This document shows positions 8,471-17,276 of a DNA stretch of 32,095 nt, piece after piece. This stretch comes from Nitrosomonas sp. Its GTDB lineage: Bacteria > Pseudomonadota > Gammaproteobacteria > Burkholderiales > Nitrosomonadaceae. The stretch's first letter is position 1. Each line of letters starts with the position of its first letter. The stretch lies in assembly GCA_024282035.1 (NCBI GenBank), contig JAMWZR010000026.1, positions 1 to 32,095 on the forward strand, given 5' to 3'. The notes below the pieces were generated by a model, which saw nothing but the letters and a program-made list of their open reading frames with translations, was not told the origin of the DNA and ran no database searches. The translations under genes and the position numbers were made by a program.

Positions 8471-10102
8471 ATGAATCGTCAACCCATTCATTTTGTACTG
8501 ATTATGCAGTTGCTTGGTTGCCTGCATTTAATGAGCATAACCACTCTATCCCTTGCTTCGAAACTGGATTCCGACGAAATCAAGCGACTGTTATCCAATC
8601 CCTCTTCGCTCGCCCTCAAAAAATCTGCCGAGGAAGATTTACAGCGTCTGTATGCTGCTCGGAATGATCAACCCATTTGGCTAACCGCCGAATCTGATTC
8701 ACCCCGGATCGAACTGGCGCTCGGCTTCATTGCGAATGCCGAAACCGAAGGCCTAGACAGTCAAGATTATCAATTGCCACGACTGCGACAACTTCAACAG
8801 TCATCCCAACAGTCGATCTCAGCTGCTGCCGAACTGGAGCTACGCACCACGCATGCGTTGATGACGCTGGCTGGGGATCTTGCGCATGGACGATTTGTGG
8901 CTGCCGCCGCCGATCCTGACTGGCATATCCAGCAACCAGCATTTGACGCCGTATCATTTCTTGACGAAGCCATCAAAAATAACAGGCTGGAACAGGCATT
9001 CTCGGCCTTGCCACCGCAGTCGGCAAGTTATCAGCGACTCAAACAAACATTGCGCCGATACCGAAATTTGAGTGACAAACAATCAGACTGGGTGCGTATT
9101 CCCGACACCCCTCTGATACGTCCCAATTCCACCCACGCCGCCATACCACTGATTCGTCAGCGCATGGCACAAGTCCATGCTGTCGAAGACATTGCCGCAT
9201 ACAAGCTACCACGCAGCAATAGTCAACAGTACGACACACCGCTGGTAAATGCCATCAAGGCTTTTCAGATTCAACATGGACTCAATCCTGACGGCGTCAT
9301 CGGCGAACATACCCTGAATGCCTTGAATACACCGTTCGCATGGAAAATTCGCCAATTGCGCATCAACATGGAGCGGCTACGCTGGCTTCCACGCAACCTG
9401 GGAACACGCTACCTGCTCGTCAACACCGCCGGTTTCCGTCTCACAGCCATGCAGGAGAATGAACCCGTACTCAGCATGCGCATCATTGTGGGTCGCGATT
9501 ACCGCTCGACACCGAGTTTCAACAGTGCCTTGACGCATCTGATCATGAATCCCTACTGGAATGTTCCTGCGAGTATTGCCCGCAAGGATCTGCTACCCAA
9601 GCAGCAAAGGGATCCAAGCTTCTTCAGCTCCTCGAACATCAAAGTCTACCCTGCACAACGCCATGACGCCAAGCCACTGGATCCCGCCACCATCAACTGG
9701 AATGCCATCAAGCAGGGCTTCCCTTATGTGCTGAGGCAAGACCCCGGTGACCACAACGCCTTGGGCAAAATCAAATTCATGCTACCCAATCCTTTCAACA
9801 TCTATTTACACGACACGCCGTCCAAGTCATTGTTCCAAAAAGATGTCCGGACTTTCAGCTCAGGCTGCATCCGTCTGGAAAAACCACTCGACCTAGCTGC
9901 TTTCACGCTGGGTGAAACCAGCCTGTCGACAGAATTCGTCACGCAGCTGGACAGCGGCAAAACCATCACCAAGCATTTACCTAGACAACTCCCGGTTTAC
10001 TTGGTGTATATTACGGCCTGGGCTGATGAGCAGGAGACAGTCCATTTCTCAACCGATATCTATGGCCGCGATTCTCGCGCCTTACGCTACGCCGGCTGGT
10101 AG
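8471..10102 (+). CDS. ldtD: L,D-transpeptidase, YcbB/LdtD-like
   Basis: Periplasmic enzyme forming 3-3 (DAP-DAP) peptidoglycan cross-links. I chose the ATG at 8471 because AAGGA stands 11 bases upstream; an in-frame ATG at 8438 adds 11 residues but has no ribosome binding site. An N-terminal signal peptide is visible (FVLIMQLLGCLHLMSITTLSLAS). It is followed by a helical scaffold domain, a peptidoglycan-binding domain (FQIQHGLNPDGVIGEHTLNAL, about residues 230-290) and a YkuD catalytic domain with MNPYWNVP, HDTPS (H447) and SSGCIRL, whose Cys466 is the expected nucleophile. Length (~543) fits LdtD-type enzymes. The following gene is a mepK/ycbK homologue, the same neighbour as in E. coli. Confidence 0.92.
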   Translation: MNRQPIHFVLIMQLLGCLHLMSITTLSLASKLDSDEIKRLLSNPSSLALKKSAEEDLQRLYAARNDQPIWLTAESDSPRIELALGFIANAETEGLDSQDYQLPRLRQLQQSSQQSISAAAELELRTTHALMTLAGDLAHGRFVAAAADPDWHIQQPAFDAVSFLDEAIKNNRLEQAFSALPPQSASYQRLKQTLRRYRNLSDKQSDWVRIPDTPLIRPNSTHAAIPLIRQRMAQVHAVEDIAAYKLPRSNSQQYDTPLVNAIKAFQIQHGLNPDGVIGEHTLNALNTPFAWKIRQLRINMERLRWLPRNLGTRYLLVNTAGFRLTAMQENEPVLSMRIIVGRDYRSTPSFNSALTHLIMNPYWNVPASIARKDLLPKQQRDPSFFSSSNIKVYPAQRHDAKPLDPATINWNAIKQGFPYVLRQDPGDHNALGKIKFMLPNPFNIYLHDTPSKSLFQKDVRTFSSGCIRLEKPLDLAAFTLGETSLSTEFVTQLDSGKTITKHLPRQLPVYLVYITAWADEQETVHFSTDIYGRDSRALRYAGW

Positions 10103-10144
10103 AAAGCCGCAAACGATACACAACTTACCGGAGAATCACAGACG

Positions 10145-10753
10145 ATGCTGATAAACAATCACTCGGATCAAAATCAATCTTCGCCATCACACCCTCATAC
10201 CCTTCATAGTCGTCGCCATTTTTTAAAAGCTGGAATCAGTGCATGCAGCCTGCTGGCATTGCCCATGGTTGCGCCGTCCGTTCATGCAGCGATCAAGCAG
10301 TCCTATGAAAAGAAACTCGGATTCCTGAATCTGCACACCGGCGAACGCACGCAAGCCACATACTGGGCCAACGGACGCTATGTTCCGGAAGGATTGCGCG
10401 CCATCAATCATGTGCTACGCGATCATCGAACCGGAGACCGTTTCACCATCGATCCTGAATTGTTCGATCTGCTGCATTTGCTACAACGCCGCCTCGGTAC
10501 ACGCCAGGAATTTCATGTCATCTCGGCCTACCGCTCACCGGCGTCCAACGAAATGCTTGCTGCACGCAGTAACGGCGTAGCCAAGGCCAGCCTGCACACC
10601 ATTGGCAAGGCCATCGATGTGCGTCTGCCAGGTCGTCGCCTGTTTGATTTACGTGCTGCGGCTCTATCCATGCAAATGGGAGGAGTAGGTTATTACCCGG
10701 GTTCGGATTTTGTACATCTGGATACCGGACGCGTCCGCTTCTGGGGCGGTTAA
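10145..10753 (+). CDS. mepK: DUF882 / MepK (YcbK)-like peptidoglycan endopeptidase
   Basis: Zinc-dependent M15A-type peptidase, 202 residues. E. coli MepK cleaves 3-3 cross-links, the product of LdtD, so the two neighbours probably make and trim the same bond. Tat-type signal: SRRHFLKAG (residues 22-30) followed by a hydrophobic stretch ending near VHA (46-48), implying export of a folded protein. Zinc and catalytic residues: SLHTIGKAIDVR (H151, D158) and FVHLDTG (H191), plus SAYRSPASN. A GGAG lies 11 bases before the ATG, and the gap from the L,D-transpeptidase is 42 bases, so the two are likely co-transcribed. The stop codon overlaps the stop of a small minus-strand ORF. Confidence 0.9.
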   Translation: MLINNHSDQNQSSPSHPHTLHSRRHFLKAGISACSLLALPMVAPSVHAAIKQSYEKKLGFLNLHTGERTQATYWANGRYVPEGLRAINHVLRDHRTGDRFTIDPELFDLLHLLQRRLGTRQEFHVISAYRSPASNEMLAARSNGVAKASLHTIGKAIDVRLPGRRLFDLRAAALSMQMGGVGYYPGSDFVHLDTGRVRFWGG

Positions 10754-10899
10754 TCCGACATGCAACATTCTTCCTGTTTGATTCGCTCTGCGGCAAGGAC
10801 AATTGTCCCGTCACCGTCATTTAATATTTGCTTATCTTGCAGGTAGTCACTGTAGTGACAACGGGCCACTCGCCGCAGTAACAACTTTAACTCATGCAT
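10750..10899 (-). CDS. Small 49-residue hypothetical protein
   Basis: Minus-strand ORF starting MHELKLLLRRVARCHYSDYL and ending ERIKQEECCMSD. The ATG at 10897-10899 is preceded by AGGA with an 8-base spacer, a good ribosome binding site. The product has an amphipathic basic N-terminus, an acidic middle (NDGDG) and a Cys-Cys near the end. It resembles nothing I recognise. It converges on mepK, the two stop codons overlapping by two bases. The frame and the well-placed Shine-Dalgarno argue for a real gene; the short length means chance cannot be excluded. Confidence 0.45.
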   Translation of the reverse strand: MHELKLLLRRVARCHYSDYLQDKQILNDGDGTIVLAAERIKQEECCMSD

Positions 10900-11360
10900 G
10901 GGCTGTTTCCTGACTACTTTGTCGAATAGCTCAACAATGATTCAACTCTTGTCGATCCGTCGATTGTGTGGTTAACTCAACTCGTTGCCTGTGAAGCATT
11001 CCCCCTAAGAGCGAAAAATGGACAAACGACATGACCGGATACCTCTACCTGCCGATCGCCAGTCACTCGCTACGCCTATTTGGACTTCACTGAAGGTCAT
11101 CCTGTCCGAGTTAAGAAATTCTTCGCCGATAGCGGCAATGGGATTGCACATATGTATCGAGACATGTGACAACCCAATCGGGTAACCTGATTCCTGCCGA
11201 TGCTCTGGCACAGTTACCACCGGAGAAGCGGGAAAGACTGGAACAAGCTATGCAGGTGCCCACTGGGCAATCAAAGGTTGTTGGCTTGTGCGGCACAGTG
11301 CAAAAAACGAGTTGATGCGAAGAAGTCCTTTTACTTGAAACCAACCGGATACCAACACCA
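10754..11360. other. 607-base stretch without a full-length gene
   Basis: Holds most of the 49-residue minus-strand ORF (to 10899), a perfect inverted repeat GTCACT-GT-AGTGAC at 10846-10859 inside that ORF, an unremarkable 55-codon plus-strand ORF at 11018-11185, and a DUF3617-like fragment at 11133-11315. Open frames shift repeatedly, consistent with a decayed coding region upstream of the methyltransferase gene. Confidence 0.5.
11133..11315 (+). pseudogene. Decayed DUF3617-family fragment
   Basis: A 60-codon open stretch bounded by an in-frame TAG (11130-11132) and TGA (11313-11315). Its translation includes TTQSGNLIPADALAQLPPEK followed by RERLEQAM, closely resembling the central segment of DUF3617 proteins, small periplasmic proteins of unknown function in which a 'lPPE.laqlpPEqRa.leaam' block is followed by a Cys-containing strand (here VVGLCGTVQ). 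The usual N-terminal signal peptide and C-terminal part are missing; another frame continues after the TGA (VDAKKSFYLKP), which suggests a frameshift. A GTG at 11166 could start a very short product, but no ribosome binding site is visible. Family assignment is from memory of the motif. Confidence 0.4.
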
Positions 11361-12413
11361 ATGATGAGAAACCTGTTTAACCGAGTATTCCAGTTGATGA
11401 CTGGAAAGTCGCAACGACATCAATTCGTCGCATCGAATCCGAATACAACCATCCCATCCGGCAACAGCCGACAAAGCTGGTTTGAACTGGATCGCCTGCA
11501 TCTGCCGGTAGTCCTGATCAAACCCAATGGAACCACACACAGTGCAGTCCCGCGAGTCACGGAAACCTCACCCAATTATCACTTCGAACTGGAACGACTC
11601 GATCCCCCGCTGGCACCACCCAATGCTCAGCAAGCCGAGGAACCACGCCTGAGTTTTTGCTGCAATATTTGCGGTGGGTCCAACACCAATATCGCACTTA
11701 ATCTCGTCACCGATCGCGAAGCCAGCTCCTGCATCCATTGTGGATCGAGCTTGCGCATGCGTTCAGTGATACAAGCCCTGACATCGGAGATTTATGGTCA
11801 AAGCCTGTCATTACCTTCGGCCCCGGCTAACCGGTCGATCCGAGGTGCCGGCATGAGCGACTGGAAAGGTTATGCCAAGCCACTGTCCAAGCTATTTGAT
11901 TACCAGAACACTTTTTATCATCAGAAACCCAGACTCGACATTCTCAATGTAGCCGAATCCGAATTCGGACAATACGATTTCCTGATCTCCAGCGATGTCA
12001 TGGAACATGTACCGACGGACATCGACAAGGCTTTTGCCAACATGGCCAGAATGCTCAAGCCAGGTGGATTTCTAGTATTGACCGTACCCTACAAACCAGA
12101 CGGTGAGCACGAAGAATTCTACCCCGATCTGCACGAGTACCGATTCATCAACACCGGGGGCAAAACGTTTTTATACAATCGCACAAAGAATGGCACGGAA
12201 CAGATCTACGATAATCTGGTCTTTCATGGTGGCGATGGATTCACCCTGTTCATGCGCATGTTTTCTGAAGCCAGCCTGATCGGCATGCTCGAATCCAGCG
12301 GTTTTGATGGCGGCATCAAGATATATCGTGAAAACGACCCCGAGCATGGAGTCGTCTGGCCCATTTCCTGGTGCCTTGCCATCGTTGCACGCAAAGCTGG
12401 CAAAACTGACTGA
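11361..12413 (+). CDS. Class I SAM-dependent methyltransferase with N-terminal Zn-ribbon
   Basis: Cytoplasmic protein of 350 residues; the substrate is unknown. Residues ~1-95 are Pro/Asn-rich and unassigned. Next comes a four-cysteine zinc-ribbon-like motif, CNICGG then CIHCGSSLRMRS (~100-135), as seen in several putative surface-glycan methyltransferases. The methyltransferase core follows: DFLISSDVMEHVPTDIDKAF, MLKPGGFLVLTVPY. The classical glycine-rich motif I is replaced by IRGAGMSDWKGYAKPL, so cofactor binding may be non-standard. Two adjacent ATGs (11361, 11364) could serve as start and neither has a good ribosome binding site. It is convergent with pyrE, 30 bases apart. Confidence 0.8.
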   Translation: MMRNLFNRVFQLMTGKSQRHQFVASNPNTTIPSGNSRQSWFELDRLHLPVVLIKPNGTTHSAVPRVTETSPNYHFELERLDPPLAPPNAQQAEEPRLSFCCNICGGSNTNIALNLVTDREASSCIHCGSSLRMRSVIQALTSEIYGQSLSLPSAPANRSIRGAGMSDWKGYAKPLSKLFDYQNTFYHQKPRLDILNVAESEFGQYDFLISSDVMEHVPTDIDKAFANMARMLKPGGFLVLTVPYKPDGEHEEFYPDLHEYRFINTGGKTFLYNRTKNGTEQIYDNLVFHGGDGFTLFMRMFSEASLIGMLESSGFDGGIKIYRENDPEHGVVWPISWCLAIVARKAGKTD

Positions 12414-12443
12414 GACCCGGCTGCTGCACTGTCGATCGTTATC

Positions 12444-13085
12444 TCAGCTCACCCCATACTGCTCCCGATACCGTTGCACTGCATGCAGATATTGAGCGAG
12501 TTCCTGGTGATTATGCAAATACTCGACCAGATCATTCAAATTGATGATCGACGTTACCGTCATGCCGTGAACCTGTTGTACTTCTTGCACAGCCGATAAC
12601 TGACCGCTGCCACGCTCCATCCGGTCTAACGCAATGACAACACCCGCAGGCATCGCACCGGCAGATTGGATCAGTGTCACGGATTCGCGTACCGAAGTGC
12701 CCGCAGAAATGACATCATCGACGATCAGCACACGCCCCTGCATGGGCGCTCCCACCAGTACGCCCCCTTCGCCGTGATCCTTGACTTCCTTGCGATTGAA
12801 ACTGAAAGGATAGTTATGTCCCGATTCGGCCAATGCGATGGCAATCGTGCTGACCAGGGGGATACCCTTGTAGGCAGGACCGAACAGCATATCGAACGGA
12901 AGCGCTGCATCCAGCATCGCTTTGGCGTAAAATTGCCCGAGTTTGCGTAGTGCATCGCCATCGTTGAACAAACCTGCGTTGAAAAAATAGGGTGACATGC
13001 GCCCTGCCTTGGTCTTGAATTCACCAAAGCACAATACTTTGCGCTCGATGGCGAACTGGATGAATGCTTGCCGGTAGTCGGACAT
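12444..13085 (-). CDS. pyrE: Orotate phosphoribosyltransferase
   Basis: Joins orotate and PRPP to give orotidine 5'-monophosphate, the fifth step of pyrimidine synthesis, in the cytosol. The 213-residue length is normal. Signature: [15 protein letters not shown] near residue 30, [10 protein letters not shown] near 70, [13 protein letters not shown] near 97 with the active-site lysine, and the PRPP-binding loop [13 protein letters not shown] at 119-131. The start codon is only 20 bases from the divergent xthA start, so its promoter must run into xthA coding DNA or be very compact. Confidence 0.96.
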   Translation of the reverse strand: MSDYRQAFIQFAIERKVLCFGEFKTKAGRMSPYFFNAGLFNDGDALRKLGQFYAKAMLDAALPFDMLFGPAYKGIPLVSTIAIALAESGHNYPFSFNRKEVKDHGEGGVLVGAPMQGRVLIVDDVISAGTSVRESVTLIQSAGAMPAGVVIALDRMERGSGQLSAVQEVQQVHGMTVTSIINLNDLVEYLHNHQELAQYLHAVQRYREQYGVS

Positions 13086-13105
13086 TTCTGAAAACGATCG
13101 AAAAA

Positions 13106-13879
13106 ATGCAAATTATAACCCTGAACCTGAATGGCATACGTGCAGCTGCAAAAAAAGGCTTTTTTGAATGGCTGGACAAGCAAACTGCGGATGTCGTTTG
13201 CGTGCAGGAACTCAAGGCGCAGCTACCCGATTTTTCCCAGACTATGCTGACCCCCGATGGATATCGCGGATACTTTCACTGTGCAGTCCAGAAAGGCTAT
13301 AGCGGCGTTGGGATCTATTGCCGCAAGCAACCGGACAAGGTCATCGAAGGCGTAGGTATTACCGAAATTGATGCCGAAGGCCGTTTCATCCAGATCGACT
13401 TCGACGAACTGAGCATCATCTCCCTGTATCTCCCTTCCGGTTCCAGTGGTGAACATCGTCAGGCAGCAAAATTCTTTTTCATGGAAAAATTCTTCCCTGT
13501 CCTGCAAATGTTGATAGCCAGCGGCCGAGAAATCATTTTGTGCGGGGACTGGAATATTGCGCACAAAGAAATCGACCTGAAGAACTGGCGTTCCAATCAG
13601 AAAAACTCCGGTTTCCTCCCCGAGGAACGAGCCTGGTTGAGCCAGGTTCTCGATGAAATCGGTTTTGTCGATGTATTCCGTCGCCTCAACCCCGATCCCG
13701 AACAATACACCTGGTGGTCGAACCGTGGCCAGGCCTGGGCCAAGAATGTGGGATGGCGCATCGATTACCAGATTGCCACACCTACCATGGCACAAAAAGC
13801 GCAACACGCCTCCATCTACAAAACCGAACGTTTTTCCGATCATGCGCCACTCCTGATCGACTACGACCATACCCTATGA
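13106..13879 (+). CDS. xthA: Exodeoxyribonuclease III / AP endonuclease
   Basis: Mg2+-dependent base-excision-repair enzyme cutting at abasic sites and degrading DNA 3' to 5'. The product begins [14 protein letters not shown], the normal N-terminus of the family, so the ATG at 13106 is preferred over the in-frame ATG at 13064, which would overlap pyrE. Key residues: N7, E35 (VQELKAQ), the catalytic [11 protein letters not shown], and [11 protein letters not shown] near the C-terminus. The 257-residue length is typical. Its stop overlaps the ampG start by 4 bases (ATGA), indicating translational coupling. Confidence 0.95.
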   Translation: MQIITLNLNGIRAAAKKGFFEWLDKQTADVVCVQELKAQLPDFSQTMLTPDGYRGYFHCAVQKGYSGVGIYCRKQPDKVIEGVGITEIDAEGRFIQIDFDELSIISLYLPSGSSGEHRQAAKFFFMEKFFPVLQMLIASGREIILCGDWNIAHKEIDLKNWRSNQKNSGFLPEERAWLSQVLDEIGFVDVFRRLNPDPEQYTWWSNRGQAWAKNVGWRIDYQIATPTMAQKAQHASIYKTERFSDHAPLLIDYDHTL

Positions 13880-15264
13880 CATCTTCCCTGCCATCCAGCT
13901 GGCTGCAAGCCCTGCGGGTCTACACACATCCGCGTGTACTGGGGATGCTGACGCTCGGTTTTTCCGCAGGGTTGCCCCTATTGCTGATCATGGGCACATT
14001 ATCTTTCTGGCTACGCGAGGCCGGTATCGATCGGACAACGATCGGACACCTGAGTTGGATCGGTCTGGCATATAGCGTCAAGTGGATGTGGTCCCCACTG
14101 GTGGACCGCCTGCCGCTACCGCTGCTCACGCGGTTGTTGGGACGGCGGCGCGCCTGGCTACTGTTGTCGCAAATAGTCATCACCATCGCTTTGATCGGTA
14201 TGGCTATGACCGATCCGCAGCTGAATTTGGCACAGCTGGTTTTTTTTGCACTTGCGGTAGCATTTGCTTCAGCCACTCAGGACATTGCACTGGATGCCTA
14301 TCGTATCGAAGCCGTGGCAGTCGAACTGCAGGGGGCCATGGCTGCAACCTATCAGGCCGGGTACCGCATGGCCATGATTCTCGCTTCGGCAGGTGTGCTG
14401 TGGATAGCGGCTGCAATGGATGTCTCGGATATCACCTATGAACATGCGCCGTGGCGCGTGGCCTATCTGATCATGGCATTGAGCATGAGCATTGGCATCG
14501 TCACGACTGTACTGATAAGCGAACCGGACGTGGCCTACGATCGATTGTCATCCGAAAACGAGCAGATCGCTCAAACGGCGATTGCGCAATGGCCGCTGCA
14601 TCCGCTACTCCGGCGCTTTCTGGTCTGGCTGTACGGTGCATTGATTGCACCCTTTCGCGACTTCATCATCCGGCATGGGCGGCAAGCCTTGCTGATTCTG
14701 GGACTGATCGCCATTTATCGCATTTCAGACGTAGTCATGGGAGTTATGAGCAATCCGTTCTATGTCGACATGGGGTACAGCAAAGACGAAGTCGCCGCCA
14801 TTTCCAAAGTCTATGGCGTACTGATGACCATTGCCGGCGCGGCCATCGGTGGTATTCTGACACTGAAAATCGGCATCATGCGCACCCTGTTTCTTGGCGC
14901 GGTGCTGTCGGCCATTACCAATCTATTATTTGTCTGGCTGGCGGGACAAGGTCACGATGTCGATGCTTTGATTTTCACCATTTCGGCCGACAACCTTTCC
15001 GCCGGAATTGCCTCCAGTGCCTTCATCGCCTATTTATCCGGTCTGACCAACTCCGCCTATTCAGCCACTCAGTATGCGCTGTTCAGCTCGGTCATGCTGT
15101 TGTTACCCAAATTTATAGCCGGCTTCAGCGGCCAGTTTGTCGATGCCTATGGTTACGAGCCCTTTTTTATCGCTACGGCACTCTTGGGAATGCCGGTCCT
15201 GATTCTGGTCTGGCTCGCCGGTCAGGCACGATTCGACCAGCGTACCGAAACCCCAGCGCCATGA
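13876..15264 (+). CDS. ampG: AmpG-type muropeptide permease (MFS)
   Basis: Inner-membrane importer of anhydro-muropeptides for cell-wall recycling, a major facilitator with 12 or more membrane helices. I place the start at the ATG overlapping the xthA stop, giving [20 protein letters not shown]; the longer open frame from 13714 would run inside xthA. Family features: FSAGLPLLLIMGTLSFWLRE, GIDRTTIGHLSWIGLAYSVK, the loop ending RLLGRRRAWLL, ATQDIALDAYRIE, and a second-half helix pair GVMSNPFYVDMGYSKDEVAA. The 462-residue length is close to the family norm. It sits between xthA and zapE on the same strand, with 12 bases to zapE. Confidence 0.9.
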   Translation: MTSSLPSSWLQALRVYTHPRVLGMLTLGFSAGLPLLLIMGTLSFWLREAGIDRTTIGHLSWIGLAYSVKWMWSPLVDRLPLPLLTRLLGRRRAWLLLSQIVITIALIGMAMTDPQLNLAQLVFFALAVAFASATQDIALDAYRIEAVAVELQGAMAATYQAGYRMAMILASAGVLWIAAAMDVSDITYEHAPWRVAYLIMALSMSIGIVTTVLISEPDVAYDRLSSENEQIAQTAIAQWPLHPLLRRFLVWLYGALIAPFRDFIIRHGRQALLILGLIAIYRISDVVMGVMSNPFYVDMGYSKDEVAAISKVYGVLMTIAGAAIGGILTLKIGIMRTLFLGAVLSAITNLLFVWLAGQGHDVDALIFTISADNLSAGIASSAFIAYLSGLTNSAYSATQYALFSSVMLLLPKFIAGFSGQFVDAYGYEPFFIATALLGMPVLILVWLAGQARFDQRTETPAP

Positions 15265-15276
15265 TTTCTGGTTACC

Positions 15277-16500
15277 ATGTCTTTTCAACCCGGCCCTGAA
15301 GCAACTTACCAGTCGCTCATCGAAGCCGGCGAGATCAAGCCTGACCCGGATCAGGTGCATGCCGTAGCGGCATTGCAACGCCTGTATCAGGAATTGATCG
15401 ACTATCCGGTCATTACCGGCAATGAGTACGGTTGGTTCACCCGTATGACCTCCGGTTTGTTGCAAAAACTGGGACGTAACCAGCCGCCAGCTCCTAGAGG
15501 GATTTATCTTTATGGTGGTGTGGGTCGGGGCAAATCAATGCTGATGGATCTATTTTTCTCCCTCGCCCCCATTGCTTCCAAACGGCGGGTACATTTCCAT
15601 GAATTCATGCTGGATGTCCATGCACGATTGCGATGGCAGCACGATCAGGCCGCACGAAAACGACAGCAGAACCATAAATCCGACAGCGAGGATCCAATAC
15701 CGGCTATTGCACTGCAGATCGCTACCGAAGCAACATTATTGTGTTTTGACGAGCTTGAAGTTACCGACATCGCCGATGCCATGGTACTGACACGATTGTT
15801 TGACGACCTGTTGTCACGTGGTGTCGTGGTCGTCGCAACTTCCAACCGCCCTCCCGAGGAGCTATACAAGAATGGGTTGAATCGTCAGCGCTTTTTGCCT
15901 TTTATTGCGTTGCTCATGGAAAAACTTGAAGCAATCCCGCTGATGGGCCCCACAGATTACCGTTACAACCGGCTGCGAGGCGCCGAAACGTATTATCACC
16001 CAGTTGACGAGGAAACCACGGCGCAACTGTCCGCAACATTTTTCCGTTTGACGGACCGCAGAATCGAAGACCGTGCCAAGGTACCCACTGCCGAATTACG
16101 GGTGCAGGGGCGCATGCTGTTTGTACCTAAATCGGCACGAGGCGTTGCCGTATTCTCGTTCAAGCGATTATGCGAAAACCCGCTGGGAGCCGCAGAATAT
16201 CTGGCCATCGCCCGCAATTACCATACCATCATTGTCGTGGCGATTCCACAATTGATAGATGAAAAACGGGACGCAGCCAGACGCTTCATGACCCTGATCG
16301 ACGCACTGTATGATTATGGCGTCAAATTCCTGTGTTCAGCCGCGGTACCCTTGCAACAATTGTATGCCGGTCACAGCCTGGAATTTGAATTTGAACGAAC
16401 GTTATCTCGCCTGATGGAAATGCAGTCGGTAGACTATTTGATTCGGGGTCACGGTAAAACAGGCAATGCAGAACACAACAACAACGGGGACAGCCACTAA
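15277..16500 (+). CDS. zapE: Cell division protein ZapE (AFG1-like ATPase)
   Basis: Cytoplasmic AAA-type ATPase which in E. coli joins the Z-ring late in constriction and affects FtsZ bundling. The P-loop is GGVGRGKS (residues 80-87), Walker B is [11 protein letters not shown] (D158, E159), sensor-like [17 protein letters not shown] follows, and the family-typical [18 protein letters not shown] lies in the C-terminal half. The 407-residue length is slightly above the usual ~375, with a His/Asn-rich tail. The ATG at 15277 lies 12 bases after the ampG stop, so it is likely the last gene of the xthA-ampG-zapE unit. Confidence 0.94.
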   Translation: MSFQPGPEATYQSLIEAGEIKPDPDQVHAVAALQRLYQELIDYPVITGNEYGWFTRMTSGLLQKLGRNQPPAPRGIYLYGGVGRGKSMLMDLFFSLAPIASKRRVHFHEFMLDVHARLRWQHDQAARKRQQNHKSDSEDPIPAIALQIATEATLLCFDELEVTDIADAMVLTRLFDDLLSRGVVVVATSNRPPEELYKNGLNRQRFLPFIALLMEKLEAIPLMGPTDYRYNRLRGAETYYHPVDEETTAQLSATFFRLTDRRIEDRAKVPTAELRVQGRMLFVPKSARGVAVFSFKRLCENPLGAAEYLAIARNYHTIIVVAIPQLIDEKRDAARRFMTLIDALYDYGVKFLCSAAVPLQQLYAGHSLEFEFERTLSRLMEMQSVDYLIRGHGKTGNAEHNNNGDSH

Positions 16501-16555
16501 CACCACAACCACAAAAACGGTCCGGCGTTAGCAACTACCTCTGATACAAATTAAG

Positions 16556-16576
16556 CGGATTAAAACCTACAATCCG
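16556..16576. terminator. Weak candidate terminator hairpin
   Basis: CGGATT / AATCCG, 6-bp stem with a 9-base loop, between the convergent zapE and small RTX genes. On the minus strand it comes right after the RTX stop and is followed by CTTAATTTG, a poor U-tract. Position fits; strength is low. Confidence 0.3.
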
Positions 16577-16577
16577 A

Positions 16578-17186
16578 TCAACCCAGACTGAATACGACCA
16601 TTTCCGCAGTGATACTGTCCAGATTGGTCATACCGACTAATTCAATGGAGGCAATACCTCCACCAAAAATGACATTCACTCCATTCACTGTTGTAGCCAC
16701 ATCAGTAATTGCACCAACGAGATCCACAACATTATCGACACCAATCTTTTCGGCATCGAAAAAGAAACGGTCTTCACCAATTGTGAAATCGTTGACGTGA
16801 TAAATACCAACGCCGTAAAAACCGAAGGTGTCACTACCCGCACCACCCGTCATCAGATCGTGACCATCACCTGCTCTCAAAATATCGTTGCCGTCACCAC
16901 CACGGAGGATATCTGTACCCGCTTGTCCATCCAGATCATCATCACCGGCATCGCCTTCCAAGGTGTCATTACCATCTCCACCTAATAATCTATCGTTGCC
17001 GGCTTCGCCTTCGATTTCGTCGTGGCCGATCTCGCCGATCAAATCAAAATTATCGGCATCATCGCCAACAATCAAAAAATCATTGGGCCCAAATCCTCCT
17101 GAACCGAGACCTGGAAAAGAAATTCCATCAATACTATCGAATGTTGAAGATCCCTGACTTGGGCGCGTTACTTTTGTTGTAGCCAT
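16578..17186 (-). CDS. Small secreted RTX calcium-binding protein
   Basis: 202-residue protein with seven full RTX nonapeptides (residues 54-121). A GSDTFGF segment follows, then a beta-rich tail with VNDFTIGEDRFFFD, like the C-terminal domain of serralysin-type RTX proteins, ending EMVVFSLG. There is no N-terminal signal peptide, as expected for type I secretion. No enzymatic domain is present, so it may be a structural, binding or carrier protein. A strong Shine-Dalgarno (AGGAGGAG, 17192-17200) precedes the ATG. A promoter with TATAAT and an overlapping Fur-type palindrome lie upstream, so iron repression is likely. It is divergent from the LicD/cytidylyltransferase fusion gene. Confidence 0.88.
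   Translation of the reverse strand: MATTKVTRPSQGSSTFDSIDGISFPGLGSGGFGPNDFLIVGDDADNFDLIGEIGHDEIEGEAGNDRLLGGDGNDTLEGDAGDDDLDGQAGTDILRGGDGNDILRAGDGHDLMTGGAGSDTFGFYGVGIYHVNDFTIGEDRFFFDAEKIGVDNVVDLVGAITDVATTVNGVNVIFGGGIASIELVGMTNLDSITAEMVVFSLG
16824..17027 (-). repeat. RTX nonapeptide repeats of the small protein
   Basis: Seven consecutive nonapeptides plus a partial one: GHDEIEGEA, GNDRLLGGD, GNDTLEGDA, GDDDLDGQA, GTDILRGGD, GNDILRAGD, GHDLMTGGA, then GSDTF. This is a compact calcium-binding beta roll making up a third of the protein. Confidence 0.92.
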
Positions 17187-17257
17187 CTAAATCTCCTCCT
17201 AAAAATACTAAATTGATAAACAAATCGATCAAACTAACTGACACCCCATTCACATCA

Positions 17258-17276
17258 AATGAGAATTATTCCCATT
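17258..17276. promoter_or_regulatory. Fur-box-like operator
   Basis: AATGAGAATTATTCCCATT is a 9-1-9 inverted repeat with a single mismatch, and closely resembles the classical Fur-binding palindrome built on GAGAAT/ATTCTC. It covers the -10 to about +12 region of the promoter reading toward the small RTX gene, a typical position for iron-dependent repression, and also lies 54-72 bases upstream of the divergent fusion gene. Confidence 0.7.

Noticed and set aside
10797-10808. Palindrome GGACAATTGTCC
   Set aside because: Twelve bases with no loop, inside the small ORF; likely chance.
13714-13875. Upstream extension of ampG inside xthA
   Set aside because: The added residues are not membrane-like and would need a 166-base overlap with xthA; the ATGA overlap at 13876 is the natural start.
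14451-15299. 282-codon open frame in another frame over ampG
   Set aside because: His/Arg/Ser-rich translation without motifs; ampG in the other frame is unmistakable.
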